Of a stretch of DNA of 27,706 nucleotides, positions 1 through 6,532 are shown piece by piece. A program made the translations under genes and the position numbers. Source of the DNA: a virus; IMG/VR virus record IMGVR_UViG_3300027983_000100, positions 1 to 27,706 of that record; one strand, written 5' to 3'. The notes beneath the pieces were generated by a model. The model did no database searches. It saw nothing but the letters and a program-made list of their open reading frames with translations, and was not told the DNA's origin. The first letter of the stretch is position 1; each line of letters opens with the position of its first letter.

Positions 1-1
1 C

Positions 2-184
2 TATGATGAAATAAAAGATGTATTTATTCCTCAACAACCTTTTAAATCTTGGTTATTAGATGAAAATATTTATCAATGGTATCCTCCATCTCCAATGCCA
101 CAGGTTGAAGACATTTCTAATGGAGATCATTATGTATGGAATGAAGGATTGCTAGTTTGGGAATTAAGACATTCTTCAATATAA
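2..184 (+). CDS. phage structural (tail) protein, C-terminal fragment
   Basis: The reading frame is open from the window edge to a TAA at 182-184, giving 60 residues; the start lies outside the window. The end reads PFKSWLLDENIYQWYPPSPMP, then later HYVWNEGLLVWEL. This Trp/Pro-rich pattern (P-x-SW-L-x-E/N-x-x-x-QW-x-P-P-x-P-x-P, then YVWNE...W) is a recurring C-terminal element of tail and structural proteins in many environmental tailed phages, which is why I call it structural. It stands directly before other tail genes. Its exact role (fibre, baseplate or decoration) cannot be read from this fragment. Confidence 0.6.
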   Translation, partial: YDEIKDVFIPQQPFKSWLLDENIYQWYPPSPMPQVEDISNGDHYVWNEGLLVWELRHSSI

Positions 185-192
185 AATAAATC

Positions 193-201
193 TGGTATAA
201 T
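193..201 (+). promoter_or_regulatory. extended -10 promoter element
   Basis: TGGTATAAT (TG at 193-194, TATAAT at 196-201) lies in the short gap after the previous stop and 18 bases before the ATG at 220. No good -35 is visible, as is usual for extended -10 promoters. The predicted start near 208 leaves a leader of about 12 bases containing the AAAGGTGA ribosome binding site. Confidence 0.45.
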
Positions 202-219
202 ATTAAAAGGTGATTAACT

Positions 220-603
220 ATGGCATTTCCAGGTACTTATAACTTCAATTATTACGCAGGCGATACCTTCGAGTTTTTTGTATACCCAAAAAATTCTACT
301 GGTGGAGTATTTGATAATCTTGAAGATTATGAGCCAAACTTTGTTATTGCAACTGCAAGAGGATCTGCTTCTGCCGCAGTCTTGTCATCAGAAGATGTAT
401 TAGAACTATTAGCAGTAACTGTTGATAATGAATATGTTTCTTGTACAATTCTCCCAGATGGCGGTAGAAATCTTACGAATGCCACATACCTATATGACTT
501 AGAAATTGAAAATACAAATGTTTCATCCCCTTCTTATGGAAAATTATTTACTCTGTTAACAGGAACAATAAGTGTGACCCAAGACGTAGCAAGGCCGTCA
601 TAA
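220..603 (+). CDS. small phage structural protein, probably tail/fibre associated
   Basis: A 127-residue protein starting at ATG 220 behind the ribosome binding site AAAGGTGA (206-213). It opens with MAFPGTYNFNYYAGDTFEF, a beginning shared by small beta-rich proteins of tail-fibre regions (aromatic residues, then a D/N-rich strand pattern). It has no signal peptide, membrane segment or catalytic motif. The sequence suggests a single beta-sandwich, perhaps like the LtfC/gp6 beta-sandwich domain of some phage tail proteins, but that is inference. It lies one base before the next gene, so the two are probably co-translated. Confidence 0.55.
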   Translation: MAFPGTYNFNYYAGDTFEFFVYPKNSTGGVFDNLEDYEPNFVIATARGSASAAVLSSEDVLELLAVTVDNEYVSCTILPDGGRNLTNATYLYDLEIENTNVSSPSYGKLFTLLTGTISVTQDVARPS

Positions 604-604
604 C

Positions 605-1189
605 ATGGCAATTGATACAGTCATATCTGGACAAGACTTAGTTGTAATTGGACCTCCAGCATCAATATCTGTCAGCGTTGACATTGGTCCGACAGGCAGC
701 AGAGGTTCTGAATTTTATACTGGAATTGGTCCTCCATCAGAAAATGCTTCAAGTCTTATTTATGCAAGAGTGAATGATCTATATATCAATAGAAGACTTG
801 GTGGTAATTACGGAGTTGTTTATAAACTTAATGCAGTTCCAGGCGGAAGTTCTTGGCAATCAGTCTTAAAATTTCAACCAATATCTTATAGCATTAAAAA
901 ATTAGTAGATTTTTCTGCAGGATCGGGATCTATATCAATACCACTTGTTGATTTTTATCCAAATGCTCCAGTTGGTCTGGATGCTAATATAATTCTTATT
1001 CAGGCAACAGCAGAACTTGCTAATCCAGCATTTATTTCTATATCAAATAAAGAAATAACAGATGTTGATGATATAACAACATTTATTGCAGAATTAAAAG
1101 GGGCAGAATTTTCTTATGGAACAACTTCTTTAATATCAACATCTGCTACCCCAATAAATTTATATATAACAGCTGGAGTAGGTACTTAA
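605..1189 (+). CDS. minor tail protein with short collagen-like motif
   Basis: A 194-residue protein from ATG 605, one base after the previous stop. Residues about 25-35 read DIGPTGSRGSEFYTGIG, a very short collagen-like Gly-X-Y stretch followed by the EFYTGIGPP turn. This arrangement is common in minor tail/fibre proteins of actinobacterial and environmental siphophages, where a virion-attaching N-terminus is joined to a beta-rich C-terminus. The rest is Ser/Ile/Thr-rich and looks like beta structure, as in fibre shafts or heads. No enzyme motif is seen. It stands between two other tail genes. The exact function is unknown. Confidence 0.6.
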   Translation: MAIDTVISGQDLVVIGPPASISVSVDIGPTGSRGSEFYTGIGPPSENASSLIYARVNDLYINRRLGGNYGVVYKLNAVPGGSSWQSVLKFQPISYSIKKLVDFSAGSGSISIPLVDFYPNAPVGLDANIILIQATAELANPAFISISNKEITDVDDITTFIAELKGAEFSYGTTSLISTSATPINLYITAGVGT

Positions 1190-1190
1190 G

Positions 1191-2261
1191 GTGGCAGAAA
1201 AAATTAGTGCAAGCAAGGGATTTGATGATGACACATTTGATACCTATGTCCCACAGTTATCAGATAATGCAGATATTCAAAACGCATTAGAGTGGTTTTA
1301 TTATGGAGACTCATCTGATGGAAATGCTACTGGAAATGTAAGTCTTCATGCAAATCTTGTAGATTTTGATTCAAGAATAACTTCAGTAGATGGACAAATA
1401 GTTGGTCATACTGGAGCTACGTCTGATACGCATGGGGTTGGACTAGGAAACTCGCTAGTAGGAACTGGAACATCTCAAGTTCTTACAAATAAAACGGTTA
1501 ACCTAACAAGCAATACACTTACTGGCACAACTACTCAATTTAACACAGCGTTATCTGATAATAATTTTGCTACCCTTGCTGGTACCGAATCTTTGACCAA
1601 TAAGACTTTAACAAACCCTACAATCAACGCCGCTACGGTAACTGGAACAGTTGTCCTACCTGCTACGACTTCCATTGGCACTATCACTGCTACTGAACTT
1701 GCTTATGTAGACGGTGTAACTTCTGCTATCCAAACTCAGTTAAATACAATCGTAGATGTAACTATCCCAGCCTCTACTCCTGTTGGAACTATGGTTATGT
1801 ACGCTGTAAATCCACCAGATCCTCCTAGTGGATGGTTGTATTGTGATGGTTCTGAAAAAGCAGTTGCTGCCTACGGTGCGCTAAATACCCTACTTGGAAC
1901 TACCTATGGTATTAGAACTAATGGCGCTGGTGCTGCAGGTACTACCCACTTCCGCCTACCTGACCTTCGTGGTCGTGCGCCTATCGGTGTTGGTACTGGT
2001 AGAAACGTTGCTGATAGCGCAAACCTAACCCCTCGTGCTTTGGGTAAAGTATTCGATTCTGAAACTCATACTCTTATAACTTCAGAAATGCCAAGTCACA
2101 CTCATCCTGGACAGATTGTATTTGGCTCAGGTAGTGGAAATTCGGGCGTAGTTCCTACTGGCATAGGTAATTATCAACCTAGTACTGGAAGTACAGGTAG
2201 CAATGCACCACACAATAACATGCAACCATCTACTGTTGTTAACTTTATAATTAAGCACTAA
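1191..2261 (+). CDS. tail fibre protein with phage tail-collar domain
   Basis: A 356-residue protein. The start is GTG 1191, one base after the previous stop; there is no closer ATG that keeps the conserved beginning. The middle carries the repetitive fibre signature LTNKTVNL / SLTNKTLTNPTINAATV, common in fibres that end in a collar domain. From about residue 195 a tail-collar domain follows: a PVGTMVMYA entry strand, PSGWLYCDGSEK, then THFRLPDLRGRAPIGVG. The C-terminus (MPSHTHPG ... HNNMQPSTVVNFIIKH) has the His-rich metal-binding look of trimeric fibre tips. This is likely a receptor-contacting fibre. The collar part uses more C/G-ending codons (CGT, CCT, GGT) than the AGA/ATA-rich genes around it, suggesting a separately acquired module. 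Confidence 0.85.
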   Translation: MAEKISASKGFDDDTFDTYVPQLSDNADIQNALEWFYYGDSSDGNATGNVSLHANLVDFDSRITSVDGQIVGHTGATSDTHGVGLGNSLVGTGTSQVLTNKTVNLTSNTLTGTTTQFNTALSDNNFATLAGTESLTNKTLTNPTINAATVTGTVVLPATTSIGTITATELAYVDGVTSAIQTQLNTIVDVTIPASTPVGTMVMYAVNPPDPPSGWLYCDGSEKAVAAYGALNTLLGTTYGIRTNGAGAAGTTHFRLPDLRGRAPIGVGTGRNVADSANLTPRALGKVFDSETHTLITSEMPSHTHPGQIVFGSGSGNSGVVPTGIGNYQPSTGSTGSNAPHNNMQPSTVVNFIIKH

Positions 2262-2270
2262 GGATAAACT

Positions 2271-2327
2271 ATGACAGTACCGTATGATATTACAGAAGAA
2301 ACTCTATATGATTTATCATCAAATTAG
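2271..2327 (+). CDS. 18-codon micro-ORF of unknown role
   Basis: ATG 2271 follows AAGGA (2260-2264) at a 6-base spacing, a good ribosome binding site, and encodes MTVPYDITEETLYDLSSN before TAG at 2325-2327. The next base begins the TTGACA of a promoter. It may be the remnant of a truncated tail gene, a tiny real peptide, or a translated spacer. The length alone gives no statistical support. Confidence 0.3.
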   Translation: MTVPYDITEETLYDLSSN

Positions 2328-2356
2328 TTGACAATTTACAATGAATAAGATATAAT
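2328..2356 (+). promoter_or_regulatory. consensus sigma70-type promoter before the holin gene
   Basis: TTGACA at 2328-2333, a 17-base spacer, and TATAAT at 2351-2356: both hexamers match the bacterial vegetative consensus exactly at optimal spacing. The predicted transcript start is near 2363, giving a leader of about 25 bases with the AGGAG ribosome binding site at 2376-2380 before ATG 2388. It is the strongest promoter by sequence in the window. Confidence 0.8.
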
Positions 2357-2387
2357 ATTTATAAGTACTATCGATAGGAGAATTAAT

Positions 2388-2597
2388 ATGGTACTAGATA
2401 AGAAAATTTTACAATCCGCATTAAATGCATTACTCATCGCCCTTTTGACACAATTCGTGGCACTTGGAGCAGATGTATTTGCATTAGATTCAGATTCAGT
2501 AAAAACATTAGTAAATGCTGGAGTATCTGCAGCAGTTTGGGTAGTCTTTAGATTCCTAAATCCAAAAGATACCGATTACGGTGTTGGCGTAAAGTAA
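2388..2597 (+). CDS. holin-like small membrane protein
   Basis: A 69-residue protein from ATG 2388 with AGGAG at 2376-2380. It has two hydrophobic segments: about residues 11-31 (ALNALLIALLTQFVALGADVF) and 43-56 (NAGVSAAVWVVFRF), separated by a short acidic loop, with a polar tail (NPKDTDYGVGVK). Length, two membrane segments and a charged C-terminus fit small class II-type phage holins, which make the membrane lesion that lets the endolysin reach the cell wall. No endolysin is visible beside it, so the lysis role is inferred from topology. A membrane protein of another function remains possible. It has its own near-perfect promoter. Confidence 0.6.
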   Translation: MVLDKKILQSALNALLIALLTQFVALGADVFALDSDSVKTLVNAGVSAAVWVVFRFLNPKDTDYGVGVK

Positions 2598-2610
2598 AAA
2601 ATATATAACC

Positions 2611-3702
2611 ATGCCACCTCCTGCAGTTGCTTTTCTAACTTACGATTGGACATTTGGCTTCAAACCATTACAACCAAACGGTTGTGCTTGGTATAGATGC
2701 TATTTACCAATGAAGCAACTGAAGGAGCTTGGCTGGGAATCTGGTATTGGATTACCAGGATTCAATCCCGATAATGGATTTGGAATATTAATTCCAGATG
2801 AAAAAGCTATTCATGGTTGGGACATTGTTGTTTTAAAACTTATAATGCTTGAAAGATGTGTAGAACAAGTTAGACAGGCAAGAGAATTTGGTCAAAAAAT
2901 AGTTATTGATATTGATGACCATATGGAAGGGCTTGATGAAACAAATCTTGCATATAAATTAACTCATCCCGATTCAAATCCAAATAATAATAGAGATCAT
3001 TATATTGCTATTATTGAACAAGCAGATGCACTTATTACATCTACCCCATTTCTTTATGATTGGTATAAAAATAAATATCCAGAAAAACCAATTTTTATAG
3101 TTAGAAATGGTATTGATATTGAAAGATGGAAAATAAGAAAAGACCATAATGGTCGACTACCTACGTTTGGATGGGTTGGAGCAACCCCTTGGAGGTCTGG
3201 AGATCTTGAAACTCTTAATCCATTCTTTGGAGAATTCTTAAAACAAAGACATTTAAAATTTCATCATGCTGGAAATATCATAGGAGCTCCTACTGCTGCT
3301 AAGCAAATTGGAATTGATAAAAAAATATGCACGGTAGAGCCAATGCAAACCTTGAGAAATGTTCCAGACCTTTATAGAAGAATTGATGTTGGAATTGTTC
3401 CACTAAACAATATTTCATTTAATCATGCAAAGTCAAACCTTAAAGGATTAGAATATGCAGCGTCAGGTGTACCATTTATCGCATCTGGAGGACTACCCGA
3501 ATATCAACTGCTTGCTGATGCTGGAGTTGGAAGAGTGGCTAATACCCCATACGAATGGTTTGGACATATGGAAGAATTGTTAGATCCAAAAGTAAGACTG
3601 GAAGAAAGAACTAAATCATATGAAATTGTATCAAATCAATTCTCTATGAAACAAAGAGGGCAGGACTGGAAAGAAGTATTTGAACAGATACTTGCGATAT
3701 AA
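2611..3702 (+). CDS. GT-B fold glycosyltransferase (GT4-like)
   Basis: A 363-residue soluble protein. The N-terminal Rossmann half carries NGCAWYRCYLPMKQL (residues 23-37) and KIVIDIDDHMEGLDETN (about 91-107). The C-terminal half opens with IFIVRNGIDIERW (about 151-163) and holds the nucleotide-sugar-binding signature KSNLKGLEYAASGVPFIAS (about 274-292), whose Glu in GLEYAASG corresponds to the conserved acidic residue of GT1/GT4 enzymes. Likely role: transfer of a sugar from an activated donor, either onto phage DNA or structural proteins or onto the host surface; the acceptor cannot be told. The start at ATG 2611 has no clear ribosome binding site, so expression may depend on read-through from the gene before it. 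Confidence 0.75.
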   Translation: MPPPAVAFLTYDWTFGFKPLQPNGCAWYRCYLPMKQLKELGWESGIGLPGFNPDNGFGILIPDEKAIHGWDIVVLKLIMLERCVEQVRQAREFGQKIVIDIDDHMEGLDETNLAYKLTHPDSNPNNNRDHYIAIIEQADALITSTPFLYDWYKNKYPEKPIFIVRNGIDIERWKIRKDHNGRLPTFGWVGATPWRSGDLETLNPFFGEFLKQRHLKFHHAGNIIGAPTAAKQIGIDKKICTVEPMQTLRNVPDLYRRIDVGIVPLNNISFNHAKSNLKGLEYAASGVPFIASGGLPEYQLLADAGVGRVANTPYEWFGHMEELLDPKVRLEERTKSYEIVSNQFSMKQRGQDWKEVFEQILAI

Positions 3703-3709
3703 TAAGAGT

Positions 3710-4240
3710 ATGGCAAAATTATTTATCAAGAGTGACGAAGATTCAAATTTAGTTAAAGAGTTTTTAAAGCAATACATTAGACAAGAAACAGTTCACAACA
3801 TATCAGTCCACGAAGCAAATGCTGATATTTGTATTAGTTTAGTTATTCGAGAGTATCCAGAAGAGGAAAAACTTCAAGCATATTTTTACAATAACACAGA
3901 AGGCTTGGAAGATCTTGCTGACAAGATTTATTATCAATGTTTGAAGGCTGACATTAAAACCAGAACTTTAGCAAAAAGGTCAATGCCAAGAGACGAATAT
4001 GAAATAGATTTTAAATGCCCTACTTTAATTATTAGTTTAACAAATGACTCAAAAGAAATTGATGAAGAAATATATGCTTTGGCTATTGGTCAAGGAATTG
4101 TTTCTAAGTTTAAGCCTGGAACTGTATTCGACACCTTCTCAGTAAAAGACAGGGTTAAAAAGCCAGGGAATGGAAAAGCTGTTGATAGAAAATTCATACA
4201 AGAGCCAACAAGTAACTCAAGACTTCTTTTTAGGAAGTAG
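3710..4240 (+). CDS. unknown protein; weak resemblance to an amidase domain lacking metal ligands
   Basis: A 176-residue protein. I start it at ATG 3710 (MAKLFIKSDEDSN), 8 bases after the previous stop; a TTG 30 bases upstream lies inside the glycosyltransferase gene and is less likely. I do not recognise the family with certainty. The strand/helix order ADICISL ... LADKIYYQCLKADIKTR ... CPTLIISLTNDSKEIDEEIYALAIGQGIVSKF resembles the second half of Amidase_3 cell-wall amidases (normally ADLFVSIHAN ... LA..I ... PAVLVE.GFLSN ... IA.GI). The Zn-binding His/Glu positions are not there (SLVIR replaces SIHAN) and the N-terminal GHGG part is absent. If related, it is inactive. Its 3' end overlaps the convergent gene by 11 bases. 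Confidence 0.5.
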   Translation: MAKLFIKSDEDSNLVKEFLKQYIRQETVHNISVHEANADICISLVIREYPEEEKLQAYFYNNTEGLEDLADKIYYQCLKADIKTRTLAKRSMPRDEYEIDFKCPTLIISLTNDSKEIDEEIYALAIGQGIVSKFKPGTVFDTFSVKDRVKKPGNGKAVDRKFIQEPTSNSRLLFRK

Positions 4241-4451
4241 CTAAAGAAATATATCCTTTAATTTTTCCCATTATATTAATTCCTGGATAAAAAGATGAAT
4301 GACATCCAAGACAATAAAAGAAAACTTTGTCATTAGAATCTACTTTAGAAATTACAGTATCATCTTTGTCAAATTTACATTCTATTCTTTTAGCCTTTCC
4401 ATATCTTACTAACTTATTATAGTAGTTTACTTCTTGAATTGTTAGCTCCAT
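4230..4451 (-). CDS. small Cys-rich (zinc-ribbon-like) protein of unknown function
   Basis: The only minus-strand gene in the window, 73 residues. I choose the ATG at 4451-4449 because a strong ribosome binding site, GGAGGAG, lies at 4464-4458 with a 6-base spacing; the upstream ATG at 4469 would place this site inside the gene. The protein begins MELTIQEVNYYNKLVRYGKA and has Cys25, Cys47, Cys50 and His51 (YCLGCHSSFYPG), enough for one metal site of zinc-ribbon type. Small proteins like this occur in many phages, but no function can be given. It runs divergently from the ribonucleotide reductase gene and converges on the gene to its left. Confidence 0.6.
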   Translation of the reverse strand: MELTIQEVNYYNKLVRYGKAKRIECKFDKDDTVISKVDSNDKVFFYCLGCHSSFYPGINIMGKIKGYISLATS

Positions 4452-4561
4452 TTGCTTCTCCTCCAACATTGGTGTACAATGTATATACCCCCAATTTTAC
4501 CAGAATAAAGATTTTTATGATTTAAAATACAATAAAATAAAAAGAAAAGGAATGATTTACA
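4452..4561. promoter_or_regulatory. divergent AT-rich intergenic region
   Basis: This 110-base gap separates two divergent genes and should hold a promoter for each. Several AT-rich hexamers are present (TATGAT at 4516-4521, TAAAAT at 4523-4528, TACAAT at 4528-4533 on the + strand), but none pairs with a convincing -35. It is too short for a cobalamin riboswitch. AAGGAA at about 4547-4552 is the ribosome binding site for the gene at 4562. Confidence 0.35.
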
Positions 4562-6502
4562 ATGAACAAGATTGACGAAAAAGGATCTTTAATAGATGGA
4601 TATTCAAATTTTATAGCAATATCACGATATGCGAGGTGGGTAGAGAGTGAAAATCGTAGAGAAACTTGGCAGGAGACTGTTAATAGATATTGTAACTTTA
4701 TGAAAGACCATTTAGTTTTAAATTATGGATATAGTCCAAATGCAAAGATTTTTGATGAAGTAAGATATGCTATTCTTAATCATGAGATAATGCCGTCTAT
4801 GAGGGCACTGATGACCGCAGGGCCAGCTTTAGAAAGAGACCACATTGCAGCGTATAACTGCTCCTTTATTGCTGTGGACAGCCCCAGAGCCTTTGACGAG
4901 GCCATGTACATTCTTATGAACGGAACTGGAGTTGGCTTCAGCGTTGAGCAAAAATATATAAACGAATTGCCAGTAGTCTCTGAATCATTTTTTGATACTG
5001 ACACAACTATTGTTGTTGACGATTCTAAACTTGGATGGGCAAAGTCATATAAAGAACTAGTTGCACTCTTGTATCAAGGACAAATTCCAAACTGGGATGT
5101 CTCCAAGGTTCGCCCTGCAGGAGCCAGGCTAAAAACTTTTGGTGGACGTGCATCAGGACCAGAACCACTAGTTGATCTATTTAAATTTACTATCGAAACC
5201 TTTAAAGCGGCTGCAGGAAGAAAATTGAAATCAATTGAATCGCATGACATCATGTGTAAAATTGGAGAAGTAGTTGTTGTTGGAGGAGTTCGTAGAAGTG
5301 CATTAATTTCACTTTCAAATCTTGACGACTTTGAAATGGCAAAGGCAAAGAGCGGTCAATGGTGGGAAGTAAATTCTCAAAGAGCACTTGCTAATAACTC
5401 TGCTGTTTATAATTCAAAGCCAAACACTGCTCAATTCCTTCGTGAATGGAGAAATCTATATGAATCAAAATCTGGAGAACGTGGAATTTACAATATAGAT
5501 TCAGTTCGTAAGCATATTGACTCATTTGGTCGGAGAGATTCTAGCCTCGTTGCAGGAACAAATCCTTGTGGAGAAATCTTATTGCGCCCTTCCGAATTTT
5601 GCAACCTTACAGAAGTTGTAATTAGTGCATTAGATACAAGGGAAACTTTGCTTGAAAAAGTAAGACTTGCCACTATCCTTGGAACGTGGCAGTCTACCTT
5701 GACTAATTTCAAGTATATTAGAAAAGCATGGAGAGATAATTGTGAAGAAGAAAGACTTCTTGGAGTATCTTTAACAGGTATTTATGGAAATAAAATAACT
5801 TCTACAAATGGAAAAGCTCTTGAAGCACTTCTTGATGAAATGAGACATCTATCTGTTTCAGTAAATGAAAAAGAAGCAAACTCTTTAAAGATTAATCCTT
5901 CAGTATCAATTACTTGTGTAAAGCCGTCAGGGACAGTCTCCCAGCTCACAGGAGTGTCCTCTGGTATCCACCCGTGGCATTCAGAATACTATATGAGAAG
6001 TGTTAGGGCTGACAACAAAGATCCGTTAACTCAGTTCCTAAAGGAGTCTGGAATCCCGTCTGAGCCAGATGTAATGAAGCCAGACATGACTACTGTATTC
6101 TATTTTCCAATTAAGGCTCCAAAGAATGCAGTTGTTACAAAAGATTTGACTGCAATTGATCATCTTGAAATGTGGAAAACTTATAGGACACACTGGACAG
6201 AGCATAATCCAAGTGTTACTATCAATGTTGAAGAGGACGAGTGGATGCGTGTTGGTGCTTGGGTATTTGACAACTTTGATTCAATTGGAGGAGTTTCTTT
6301 TCTTCCAGCGGTAGAGCATTCTTATAAGCAAGCTCCTTATCAAGAAATCTCAAAGGAAGAGTATGAGAAAATGGTAAAAGATATGCCAGACCCAATTCAA
6401 TGGGAAATGCTTTCTTTATATGAAACAACAGATGGAACTACGGGTAGCCAAGAGCTTAGTTGTGTGGCTGGGGCTTGCGATATTGTCGACATCACAAGCT
6501 AG
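4562..6502 (+). CDS. nrdJ: adenosylcobalamin-dependent (class II) ribonucleotide reductase, monomeric type
   Basis: This 646-residue enzyme reduces ribonucleotides to deoxyribonucleotides using adenosylcobalamin to make the active-site thiyl radical, feeding phage DNA synthesis in the cytoplasm. Motifs in order: PSMRALMTAGPAL with NCSF (Cys100, first active-site redox Cys), GTGVGFSVE (121-129), RPAGARLKTFGGRASGPEPL (184-203), GGVRRSALISL (241-251), TNPCGEI (Asn334, radical Cys336, Glu338) and FCNLTEV (Cys347, second redox Cys). The tail ends SCVAGAC (Cys634 and Cys639), the shuttle pair that re-reduces the active site through thioredoxin or similar. The motif spacing matches the monomeric Lactobacillus-type enzyme (739 residues) rather than dimeric NrdJ, but this protein is about 90 residues shorter. 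It stands among late structural genes, with a divergent region upstream and a new promoter after it. Confidence 0.92.
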   Translation: MNKIDEKGSLIDGYSNFIAISRYARWVESENRRETWQETVNRYCNFMKDHLVLNYGYSPNAKIFDEVRYAILNHEIMPSMRALMTAGPALERDHIAAYNCSFIAVDSPRAFDEAMYILMNGTGVGFSVEQKYINELPVVSESFFDTDTTIVVDDSKLGWAKSYKELVALLYQGQIPNWDVSKVRPAGARLKTFGGRASGPEPLVDLFKFTIETFKAAAGRKLKSIESHDIMCKIGEVVVVGGVRRSALISLSNLDDFEMAKAKSGQWWEVNSQRALANNSAVYNSKPNTAQFLREWRNLYESKSGERGIYNIDSVRKHIDSFGRRDSSLVAGTNPCGEILLRPSEFCNLTEVVISALDTRETLLEKVRLATILGTWQSTLTNFKYIRKAWRDNCEEERLLGVSLTGIYGNKITSTNGKALEALLDEMRHLSVSVNEKEANSLKINPSVSITCVKPSGTVSQLTGVSSGIHPWHSEYYMRSVRADNKDPLTQFLKESGIPSEPDVMKPDMTTVFYFPIKAPKNAVVTKDLTAIDHLEMWKTYRTHWTEHNPSVTINVEEDEWMRVGAWVFDNFDSIGGVSFLPAVEHSYKQAPYQEISKEEYEKMVKDMPDPIQWEMLSLYETTDGTTGSQELSCVAGACDIVDITS

Positions 6503-6515
6503 CCTATGATAAAAT
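6486..6515 (+). promoter_or_regulatory. promoter before the large tail protein gene
   Basis: TCGACA (6486-6491, five of six matches to TTGACA), an 18-base spacer and TAAAAT (6510-6515) with an upstream TG at 6507-6508 make an extended -10 promoter. The -35 lies inside the end of the reductase gene. The ATG at 6533 follows 17 bases after the -10, with AGAGGT at 6521-6526 as ribosome binding site. Confidence 0.5.
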
Positions 6516-6532
6516 AGACATAGAGGTAATCT

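Noticed and set aside
4241-4275. Possible bidirectional terminator between the convergent genes
   Set aside because: Only a weak AT-rich inverted repeat (TAAAG/CTTTA) is present, with no stable stem; not enough to call a terminator.
4452-4561. Cobalamin riboswitch before the B12-dependent reductase
   Set aside because: The gap is only 110 bases, shared by two divergent genes, and no B12-box-like sequence is seen; known cobalamin riboswitches are about twice as long.
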